Shown piece by piece: positions 1 to 4,246 of a DNA stretch of 10,950 bases. This stretch comes from an uncultured Chloroflexota bacterium. Lineage in GTDB: Bacteria; Chloroflexota; Anaerolineae; Aggregatilineales; Phototrophicaceae. The position numbers and the translations under genes are program-made. The DNA is taken from positions 1 through 10,950 of the forward strand of contig CALKIA010000515.1 in the NCBI GenBank assembly GCA_937988705.1, given 5' to 3'. The notes beneath the pieces were generated by a model. It did not search any database and had not been told where the DNA came from. It was given only the letters and a program-made list of their open reading frames with translations. How positions within the stretch are numbered: the stretch's first letter is position 1; every line of letters begins with the position of its first letter.

Positions 1-121
1 ACATAACACAAGCCTTTGAGCTATCAGCCGTTAGCGATTAGCTGTTCGCGGAAAATGCAGCCCATCGACGGATGAAATCCATGTTACTGCACAGTATACC
101 GTGAAGTCCGTTTGGGAACAG

Positions 122-143
122 GGGACGCCATGAATGGCGTCCC
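122..143. repeat. 22-bp palindrome, GTAGGG/CCCTAC repeat family
   Basis: A perfect 10-bp inverted repeat (GGGACGCCAT / ATGGCGTCCC) surrounds two bases. The right arm runs into CCCTAC (141-146), which pairs with GTAGGG at 162-167 of the next palindrome. The same design recurs at 166-185 and 343-362. Confidence 0.75.
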
Positions 144-165
144 TACGAGAAAGGTTCTGGTGTAG

Positions 166-185
166 GGACGCGATGTATCGCGTCC
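166..185. repeat. 20-bp palindrome, GTAGGG/CCCTAC repeat family
   Basis: GGACGCGAT and ATCGCGTCC flank two bases (GT), giving a perfect 9-bp stem. It is preceded by GTAGGG at 162-167, the signature end of this repeat family. It differs from the palindrome at 343-362 only in the two central bases. Confidence 0.75.
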
Positions 186-342
186 GCAAAATTCCGAAAC
201 CGAGAAAAAACCTTGTTTCACGGTCTTCTACGTAACTATTGGTGCTTGTTCGTGGTTCTAAACGGATGGTGGTCTGTAGGGGCAAGGCATGAGGGTGTTT
301 GAAAAGCCGCTGTGTGGCTTTCTGAACTATACAAACACTAGC

Positions 343-362
343 GGACGCGATAAATCGCGTCC
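343..362. repeat. 20-bp palindrome inside the 276-478 element
   Basis: GGACGCGAT and ATCGCGTCC surround AA, a perfect 9-bp stem. It continues to the right into CCCTACGAAG, as the palindrome at 122-143 continues into CCCTACGAGA. Confidence 0.75.
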
Positions 363-396
363 CTACGAAGACCAATTCCGCTGGGCGCGGGCTGTT

Positions 397-438
397 GGCT
401 CCCCTCCCTGAATTCGGGGAGGGGCGGGGGTGGGGTCG
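397..438 (-). repeat. G/C-rich dispersed repeat, copy A
   Basis: Read on the minus strand, this block contains CCACCCCCGCCCCTCCCC followed by GAATTC and AGGGAGGGGAG. It matches copies at 6652-6692 and 7737-7782. Copies A and C agree over about 45 bases apart from a one-base difference in the C-rich part. The core can fold as CCCCTCCC/GGGAGGGG around an 8-base loop holding GAATTC. Confidence 0.8.
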
Positions 439-554
439 AAAAGCAACCTTTTTAGACACCCTCATGCCTTGCCCCTACGAAAATCTTCTCTCAAATTGGT
501 AACTTGCACCAATGGTTACGCAGCGACCCAAACCCGCTGCTAACGGCTAATCGC

Positions 555-959
555 TCACTTCATCCGGTGCCACGCGCCGCGCAGCAGCAGCCACACCACG
601 AGCAGCACCAAGCCCGTCTCCAGCAGTGCCCCGATGTTGAAGCCCGCGAGCAGGCTGCCCACCAGCGCGACCCCATACGCGCCGATTAGTCCGTACCAGC
701 CGAGCTTGTAGCCCAGTGCCAGAAGCGCCGCGAACAGGATGATCGCGCCGCGCCCGATCACGCCGATCATGATGCCCGCATTGGATGTAGGCAAGTCGCT
801 CGTGACATAGCCCAGGTTCGGGTCACCACCCGGCCCTAACAGACTGATGATCACGAACAGGTTGTAGATCACCATCAGCGCCAGCCAGCCCCACAAAAAC
901 AAGTTGCGCTGATCGCGGGGATTATCCGCCGTTAAGTGGTCTTGAAGATCTTCGGGCAT
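555..959 (-). CDS. small multi-pass membrane protein of unknown function (134 aa)
   Basis: I do not recognise this family. The start at 959 is chosen over a frame opening at 998 because AGGAGGAG lies 5-6 bases upstream of the ATG, a strong ribosome binding site. The protein has a hydrophilic, acidic N-terminus (residues 1-19, MPEDLQDH...). Four likely transmembrane segments follow at about 20-42, 62-83, 86-106 and 109-127. A Gly/Pro/Asp-containing loop lies at 42-57, and the tail is short and basic (RGAWHRMK). It looks like an inner-membrane protein with no catalytic motif. It is divergent from the small protein/sigma operon, and a perfect 12-bp palindrome (1000-1011) lies between them, so shared control is possible but unproven. 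That it is a real gene is likely from its RBS and hydrophobic periodicity; its function is unknown. Confidence 0.75.
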   Translation of the reverse strand: MPEDLQDHLTADNPRDQRNLFLWGWLALMVIYNLFVIISLLGPGGDPNLGYVTSDLPTSNAGIMIGVIGRGAIILFAALLALGYKLGWYGLIGAYGVALVGSLLAGFNIGALLETGLVLLVVWLLLRGAWHRMK

Positions 960-999
960 CACTCTCCTCCTGACTTGTAGTTTCCATTTTAATGTCATT

Positions 1000-1011
1000 T
1001 GAAATATTTCA
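1000..1011. promoter_or_regulatory. perfect 12-bp palindrome, operator-like
   Basis: TGAAATATTTCA is a perfect dyad located 40 bases upstream of the minus-strand membrane protein start and about 60 bases before the ECF-type promoter of the plus-strand operon. Its AT content and position between divergent genes suggest a regulator binding site. No regulator gene is visible nearby. Confidence 0.35.
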
Positions 1012-1070
1012 GAAGCCTACTCTCATGGGATTCCTATTTGAACATTTGTGCGCTAATTTGGGGATCGATT

Positions 1071-1099
1071 TGCATCCTTTTGCGCTCTCAATCCGTCTA
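1071..1099 (+). promoter_or_regulatory. ECF-sigma-type promoter 1 (small protein-sigZ operon)
   Basis: The -35 region is TGCATCCTTTT (1071-1081) and the -10 region is CGTCTA (1094-1099). The start-to-start distance is 23 bases. The same two blocks recur with the same spacing upstream of arsM at 1987-2015, while the spacer between them differs. A CGTC-containing -10 and an AACC/ATCC-type -35 with no TATAAT are typical of ECF sigma factors. Transcription should start near 1106, giving a leader of about 30 bases before the small gene at 1136. Autoregulation by the SigZ-type factor encoded downstream is the natural reading, but it is inferred. Confidence 0.75.
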
Positions 1100-1135
1100 T
1101 CTTTATGCAAGCAGGATGGAAAGGGACAACTCGAC

Positions 1136-1330
1136 ATGCAGATCAACCTGTATACGGCGACTATTCGTCAGGCAGAATTACTGCGTGAGGCGGAACAGCA
1201 GCGTTTGGTGCGCAGTGTCATGAACCAGCGCAGACCAGTGCTACACTTCAAACTGCCATTCCGTTTAAAATGGTCATACGCGCCGAAAGCTGCCGCGCCG
1301 CATCCGCGCGAATGTCCGACACCATGCTAG
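1136..1330 (+). CDS. 64-aa small protein co-transcribed with the sigma factor
   Basis: I do not recognise a named family. The open frame extends further upstream to 992, but that part overlaps the ECF-type promoter. The ATG at 1136 is preceded by AAAGGG about 10 bases away and lies just downstream of the predicted transcription start. The protein begins with a strongly helical segment (residues 2-30, MQINLYTATIRQAELLREAE...), followed by a basic middle (QRRPVLHFKLPFRLKW) and an Ala/Pro-rich tail ending in two cysteines (C60 and C64). It ends 16 bases before the sigma factor start, so the two are probably one operon. In ECF systems this position is often taken by a partner of the sigma factor. 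Whether this peptide modulates SigZ or binds metal through its terminal Cys pair is speculation. Confidence 0.6.
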   Translation: MQINLYTATIRQAELLREAEQQRLVRSVMNQRRPVLHFKLPFRLKWSYAPKAAAPHPRECPTPC

Positions 1331-1346
1331 AGCAGAGGGTAAATTG

Positions 1347-1910
1347 ATGGATCAAGTGGTGGAGACCGTCTGGAATACACTCAACCCGACCTTGCAGCAG
1401 TTCATTCGACGCCGCGTGCCCGATACGCCGACCGCCGACGATCTGCTGCAAGAGGTGTATTTGAAAGTCCACACGAACGTAGATTCGCTGCGTGATCCAG
1501 CTCGGATGGAGTCGTGGGTGTACCAGATCGCGCGCCATGTCATCACGGATTACTACCGCGCGCAGAAGCCGCAGGCCGAAATCAGCGATCTGATCCCGAT
1601 TCCCGAGGATAACGACGACGACTACGATGAGATCGTCGAGCGGTTGAGCCGAAGCGTCCTGAGCATGATCGAGATGCTGCCTAAGGACTACCGCGACGCG
1701 ATCTTGTTGACGGAATATGAAGGCTTGACGCAGCAGGCAATGGCGGATCGACTGGGGATTTCACTGCCCGCCGCCAAGTCCCGGGTGCAGCGCGGAAAGA
1801 AGATGCTGCGCGAGTATTTGCTCGCTTGCTGTCACTTTCAGTTTGATCGTCAGGGCATGGTGATCGATTACTATCCGCGCTGCGAGTGCTGTGCCGAAAC
1901 TGCCTGTTGA
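1347..1910 (+). CDS. sigZ: SigZ-family ECF RNA polymerase sigma factor
   Basis: This is an ECF (group 4) sigma factor that would direct core RNA polymerase to a small regulon. The 187-aa product has sigma region 2 at about 9-72, with the DDLLQEVYLKV core at 31-41 and the MESWVYQIARHVITDYYR segment at 54-71. An acidic linker lies at 85-98. Region 4 spans about 111-158 (LPKDYRDAILLTEYEGLTQQ..., helix-turn-helix AMADRLGISLPAAKSRVQRG). The tail (CCHFQFDRQG, VIDYYPRCECC) is typical of the SigZ family. It carries six cysteines (C161, C162, C179, C181, C182, C187) that could bind a metal or metalloid. The ATG at 1347 is preferred to the adjacent TTG at 1344, with AGAGGG upstream. No anti-sigma gene is adjacent. 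An ECF promoter lies before its operon and before arsM, suggesting autoregulation and control of arsenic detoxification. Confidence 0.88.
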   Translation: MDQVVETVWNTLNPTLQQFIRRRVPDTPTADDLLQEVYLKVHTNVDSLRDPARMESWVYQIARHVITDYYRAQKPQAEISDLIPIPEDNDDDYDEIVERLSRSVLSMIEMLPKDYRDAILLTEYEGLTQQAMADRLGISLPAAKSRVQRGKKMLREYLLACCHFQFDRQGMVIDYYPRCECCAETAC

Positions 1911-1932
1911 AACCACGTAACGAACATCAGCA

Positions 1933-1964
1933 TTCGGATGGGCGCAGAGGTGCGCCCGTCCGAA
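1933..1964 (+). terminator. 14-bp stem hairpin after sigZ
   Basis: TTCGGATGGGCGCA (1933-1946) pairs with TGCGCCCGTCCGAA (1951-1964) with one T-G wobble and a GAGG loop. It lies 22 bases after the sigZ stop codon and 22 bases before the arsM promoter, so it could separate the two transcripts. There is no T-run, and the GGGCGCA/TGCGCCC arms resemble the second hairpin at 8547-8568. A REP-like repeat is therefore the alternative. Confidence 0.5.
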
Positions 1965-1986
1965 GACCCGCGAGGTCATTCCAATT

Positions 1987-2015
1987 TGCATCCTTTTGGA
2001 ATCGACATCCGTCTA
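1987..2015 (+). promoter_or_regulatory. ECF-sigma-type promoter 2 (arsM)
   Basis: TGCATCCTTTT (1987-1997) and CGTCTA (2010-2015) repeat the promoter at 1071-1099 with the same 23-base start-to-start distance. TTT precedes and TCCGTCTATCT surrounds the -10 in both. Downstream, ATG-AAG bases are also shared. The middle of the spacer differs, so the conservation follows the promoter elements. The predicted start is near 2022, with a leader of about 37 bases carrying AAAGGA before the arsM ATG. Confidence 0.75.
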
Positions 2016-2058
2016 TCTGGATGTAAGTCGGCGATAAAGATTAAAGGAACCCAAACTC

Positions 2059-2805
2059 ATGACTACCCCCATTCACGAAGTTGTCAAAGAACGCTATGGC
2101 GCCATTGCCAGCGGCACCCAGCAGTCGTGCTGCGGCGATTCCAACTGCTGCGACACCCAACTCTATAATGTCGAACTGCTGGAAGGCTTGCCCGCCGATG
2201 CGGTCAACCTGTCGCTCGGCTGCGGCGATCCGGTCACGATTGCCGGCTTACAGCCCGGCGAAACCGTGCTTGATCTCGGCAGCGGCGCGGGCATCGACTG
2301 TTTTCTGTCGTCGCGGCAGGTCGGCCCCACCGGGCACGTGATCGGCGTGGATATGACGCCCGCCATGCTCGCCAAGGCAAACGCCAATCAGGTGAAGATG
2401 GGCGCGACGAATGTCGAATTCCGGCAGGGGCAGATCGAAGCGCTGCCGGTGGAGAGCAATTCGGTCGATGTGATTATGTCCAACTGCGTGATCAACCTAT
2501 CGCCGGACAAAGCCGCTGTCTTCAGTGAAGCCGTGCGCGTGCTCAAGCCGGGCGGGCGCATTTCAGTCAGCGATATTGTCACCGAAGGCGCTTTCAGCGC
2601 GGAACTGCGGGCCAACGCCGCCCAGTGGGCGGAATGTGTGACGGGCGCGATTGACGCGGATCTGTACACGGGCCTGATGGCGGCGGCGGGCTTCACCGAT
2701 ATCACCGTCGTTGATAAGTCGAATGCCGAGGGGATTATCGAAATTCAGCCGGGCATGCCGCGCATCTTCAGCGCGCGTATCACCGCGAAGAAGCCGAACG
2801 CTTAA
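2059..2805 (+). CDS. arsM: arsenite S-adenosylmethionine methyltransferase
   Basis: ArsM transfers methyl groups from SAM to As(III) in the cytoplasm, giving methylated and partly volatile arsenicals. The 248-aa length is normal for bacterial ArsM. The class I methyltransferase core starts with the SAM motif VLDLGSGAGIDCFL (70-83), followed by the acidic residue of motif II (GVDMT, 96-100). The arsenic-binding cysteines expected of the family are present: C81 in GIDCFL, C143 in SNCVINLS and C193 in WAECVTGAI. An N-terminal CC...CC cluster (C24, C25, C30, C31) and C55 (LGCGDPV) add further thiols. The RBS AAAGGA at 2043-2048 supports the ATG at 2059. It has its own ECF-type promoter, matching that of the sigZ operon, and is followed directly by a broken arsC. 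Identification is confident; control by SigZ is inferred from the promoter match. Confidence 0.93.
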   Translation: MTTPIHEVVKERYGAIASGTQQSCCGDSNCCDTQLYNVELLEGLPADAVNLSLGCGDPVTIAGLQPGETVLDLGSGAGIDCFLSSRQVGPTGHVIGVDMTPAMLAKANANQVKMGATNVEFRQGQIEALPVESNSVDVIMSNCVINLSPDKAAVFSEAVRVLKPGGRISVSDIVTEGAFSAELRANAAQWAECVTGAIDADLYTGLMAAAGFTDITVVDKSNAEGIIEIQPGMPRIFSARITAKKPNA

Positions 2806-3227
2806 CCTGTAACTAAAACGCACGTCTTGCTCCTCTGCACAGCCAATTCAGCGCGTTCGCAGATGGCGGAGAAACCCTCCGCCATCTCGCTGGTGATCGC
2901 GTAGAACTCTTGAGCGCGGCGTCGAAACCAGCGACCGTCAACCCTTATGCCATTCGCGCCATGCAAGCGCGCGGCCTCGACATCAGCGGGCAGCGTTCCA
3001 AACACCTCGACAAATACCTGAGCCAACCCTTTGATTATGTGATCACCGTGTGCGACAACGCGGCGGAAACCTGTCCCGTGTTCCCCGGCAAGGCGCGGCG
3101 CATCCACTGGAGCTTTCCTGATCCGGCCGCGGTCGAAGGCAGCGACGAAGCGCTTCTCGCCTCGTTCATCCTCGTGCGTGAGGATCTCGAAGCGACCTTC
3201 AAGCGTTGGCTTGAGGAAACAGCGTAG
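2806..3227 (+). pseudogene. arsC: thioredoxin-type arsenate reductase, frameshifted and without a normal start
   Basis: An intact ArsC of this LMW-phosphatase-like family reduces As(V) to As(III), which ArsM then methylates. All catalytic parts are visible. The P-loop CTANSAR (CX5R) followed by SQMAE is encoded at 2836-2871, and the redox pair occurs in TVCDNAAETCPVFPG with the family's seven-residue Cys spacing. The reading frame breaks at about 2871-2874. The upstream frame reads ...QMAE and then meets TAG, while the frame continuing to 3227 picks up at TLRHLAGDRVELLSAASKPATVN. One missing base (GAG-GAA-ACC restored from GAGAAACC) would rejoin the parts at normal family length. The N-terminal frame has no ATG, GTG or usable TTG before KTHVLLLC and is in frame with the arsM stop TAA. 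Two defects suggest a decaying gene. A sequencing error is a serious alternative for the frameshift. Confidence 0.85.
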
Positions 3228-3262
3228 GAAGAGACGTGTGAGGGGTAAAATCCTTGGAACGG

Positions 3263-3284
3263 CGGACGCGCCGTTGCGCGTCCG
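3263..3284. terminator. hairpin after arsC remnant
   Basis: CGGACGCGC (3263-3271) pairs with GCGCGTCCG (3276-3284) around a CGTT loop. It lies 35 bases after the arsC stop codon and has no T-run. The GGACGCG arm resembles the palindromes at 166-185 and 343-362, so it may be a member of that repeat family acting as a transcript end. Confidence 0.45.
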
Positions 3285-3377
3285 TGGTCAGCGGACAGCC
3301 AGAAGACCCTTCCTACGCGGTATCGGTTGAGGGATGCTTTCTGCCCAATCGTAAAACTCTCCTACCGTGAATTACGT

Positions 3378-3406
3378 GGGGGAGGGGTTTACAAAACCCC
3401 TCTCCC
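3378..3406. repeat. 13-bp stem hairpin, GGGGAGGGGTTT type
   Basis: Left arm 3378-3390 (ending GGAGGGGTTT) pairs with 3394-3406 (AAACCCCTCTCCC) around a three-base loop with one G-T wobble. It could stop transcription coming from arsM/arsC, but the absence of a T-run makes a repeat equally likely. Confidence 0.45.
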
Positions 3407-3485
3407 TAACCGACCCGGCTCCCCTGCCTCTAGCCACAGATATCTCCCTTAAGACATACAAATCTCAACGTTCTGATTCAAATAA

Positions 3486-3515
3486 TTGGGTTAAAAATAA
3501 GAATACACTGATAAT
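3486..3515 (+). promoter_or_regulatory. candidate vegetative promoter for the 180-aa gene
   Basis: TTGGGT (3486-3491) and GATAAT (3510-3515) are spaced by 18 bases in an AT-rich stretch. The predicted start would fall within the dyad at 3520-3536. The -35 match is imperfect, so this is tentative. Confidence 0.35.
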
Positions 3516-3519
3516 TATT

Positions 3520-3536
3520 GATAGCTCAATGCTATC
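3520..3536. promoter_or_regulatory. operator-like inverted repeat upstream of the 180-aa gene
   Basis: GATAGC and GCTATC flank TCAAT, a perfect 6-bp dyad located just before the ribosome binding site AGAAAGG (3543-3549). Position at the likely transcription start suggests a repressor site or a short 5' hairpin. Confidence 0.35.
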
Positions 3537-3557
3537 TTAATAAGAAAGGCCAGTCTG

Positions 3558-4100
3558 ATGCGTCCGCCCATTGATGCCGAAACCCAGGTCGTCGGAGCAG
3601 CTATGAGCTCGATCGTCGAGAATATTCAGCGCGAAGATATCCAAACCTACCTCGATAAATACAATCTCAACCATATCGTCCCCGACCAATGGTATTCCGC
3701 GCGCGACTTCATCAGCATCCTGAGCGAAATCGGCAGCGCAGAGGGCGGCATGGGGAATCTCGTCGCCATCGGCATGGCTGTCGCCCAGCAGATGCTTGTG
3801 CCGCCGGAACTGCTCACCGTCCCGCTGTCCGTCATTTTGAGTGGTTGGAACGATCTGTATCATTTGCAGCATCGCAAGGGCAACATTGGCGGGGTCGTGA
3901 CGCAGAAGATCAGCGACACGCACTATCGCACCATCCACACGCACCTGTATCCGGATGATATGACGTGGGGTCTCGCCTACGGGATGGCCAAGCGCTGGCT
4001 GCCCGCTGGCACGCGCTTCAAGGTGTTCTACAACCCACAGTCACCGCGCCTTGATGAAGGCGGCGGCGACCAAACCGTCGTCGACGTGATGTGGGACTAG
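3558..4100 (+). CDS. 180-aa soluble protein, unrecognised
   Basis: I cannot assign a family. The ATG at 3558 has AGAAAGG 8 bases upstream; a second in-frame ATG at 3603 (residue 16) is less well placed. There is no signal peptide or membrane segment. The N-terminal half looks largely helical (SSIVENIQREDIQTYLDKY..., then NLVAIGMAVAQQMLVPPELL around 75-95). The C-terminal half looks like a beta-rich domain: HRKGNIGGVV, HTHLYPDDMTWGLAYGMAKR, then LPAGTRFKVFYNPQSPRLDE, ending QTVVDVMWD. The run of 'YP-D...G...G-A-R-LP-G..F' followed by an Arg/Asp/Gly-rich turn loosely recalls small-ligand sensor folds of the V4R or haem-NO-binding type. That is only an impression. It stands alone between the arsenic locus and convergent lutB, with its own promoter region. 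Confidence 0.8.
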   Translation: MRPPIDAETQVVGAAMSSIVENIQREDIQTYLDKYNLNHIVPDQWYSARDFISILSEIGSAEGGMGNLVAIGMAVAQQMLVPPELLTVPLSVILSGWNDLYHLQHRKGNIGGVVTQKISDTHYRTIHTHLYPDDMTWGLAYGMAKRWLPAGTRFKVFYNPQSPRLDEGGGDQTVVDVMWD

Positions 4101-4113
4101 GCTCGTTTGCAAC

Positions 4114-4148
4114 ACGGACGGATGCGCTTCACTCCCGCGTCCGTCCGT
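4114..4148. terminator. 13-bp stem hairpin between convergent genes
   Basis: ACGGACGGATGCG (4114-4126) pairs with CGCGTCCGTCCGT (4136-4148), with one T-G wobble and a nine-base loop. It lies 14 bases after the 180-aa gene and about 100 bases from the 3' end of the convergent lutB-like gene. It could serve as a terminator for the plus strand or both, although no T-run follows. Confidence 0.5.
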
Positions 4149-4246
4149 AGGTCTGATTTCCCCTTAAATGGAGGGCTGTAACTCGACGCGTCCACAATGA
4201 CAAACCGTCAGACGTACATCCCTCCACGATCGCGCCTCAAGCCACT

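Larger units (their letters stand above)
276..478. mobile_element. 203-bp MITE-like element with 23-bp perfect terminal inverted repeats
   Basis: Positions 276-298 are repeated exactly, in inverted orientation, at 456-478. Both arms begin at the outside with GTAGGGGC. The interior holds the palindrome at 343-362 and the G-rich dispersed repeat at 397-438, and no coding frame with a recognisable product. No clear target-site duplication is visible: the left flank is GTGGTCT and the right flank is GAAAATC. The length and perfect termini are compatible with a non-autonomous miniature element. A chance pairing of two members of a local repeat family is the alternative, so the mobile label is inference. 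Confidence 0.4.
26..548. repeat. gene-free repeat mosaic bounded by a 10-bp inverted pair
   Basis: No protein-coding gene is supported in the first 554 bases. The interval starts and ends with short copies of a GCCGTTAGC/GCGATTAGC-type sequence. The decamer AGCCGTTAGC at 26-35 reappears inverted at 539-548, and each side carries an adjoining GCGATTAG-like unit. Between them lie three short palindromes, a 203-bp element with terminal inverted repeats, and a G-rich dispersed repeat, each listed separately. The 144-codon reading frame on the minus strand here runs straight through these palindromes and has no recognisable domain. It is best read as accumulated intergenic repeats, perhaps downstream of the minus-strand membrane protein gene that ends at 555. 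Confidence 0.5.
3228..3557. other. 330-bp spacer without a gene
   Basis: No coding frame is supported here. The first half holds two hairpins (3263-3284 and 3378-3406). The second half, from about 3470, turns AT-rich (AATAATTGGGTTAAAAATAA), unlike the rest of the window. It carries a candidate promoter and an operator-like dyad for the gene at 3558. Confidence 0.6.

Noticed and set aside
31..465. A 144-codon minus-strand frame in the first 500 bases
   Set aside because: It runs through three palindromes and the G-rich repeat, has no RBS or domain, and its sequence is explained by the repeats.
122..478. CRISPR-like repeat spacing in the first 500 bases
   Set aside because: The repeats are palindromes of varying sequence and irregular spacing, with no equal-length spacers and no cas genes.
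992..1135. N-terminal extension of the small protein upstream of sigZ (start at 992)
   Set aside because: This part overlaps the ECF-type promoter at 1071-1099; the ATG at 1136 lies just after the expected transcription start and has an RBS.
2869..2877. Programmed -1 frameshift in arsC
   Set aside because: A -1 shift would indeed rejoin the frames (GAG then GAA ACC), but there is no X-XXY-YYZ slippery heptamer, no obvious stimulatory structure, and the start codon is also missing. Decay or sequencing error is simpler.
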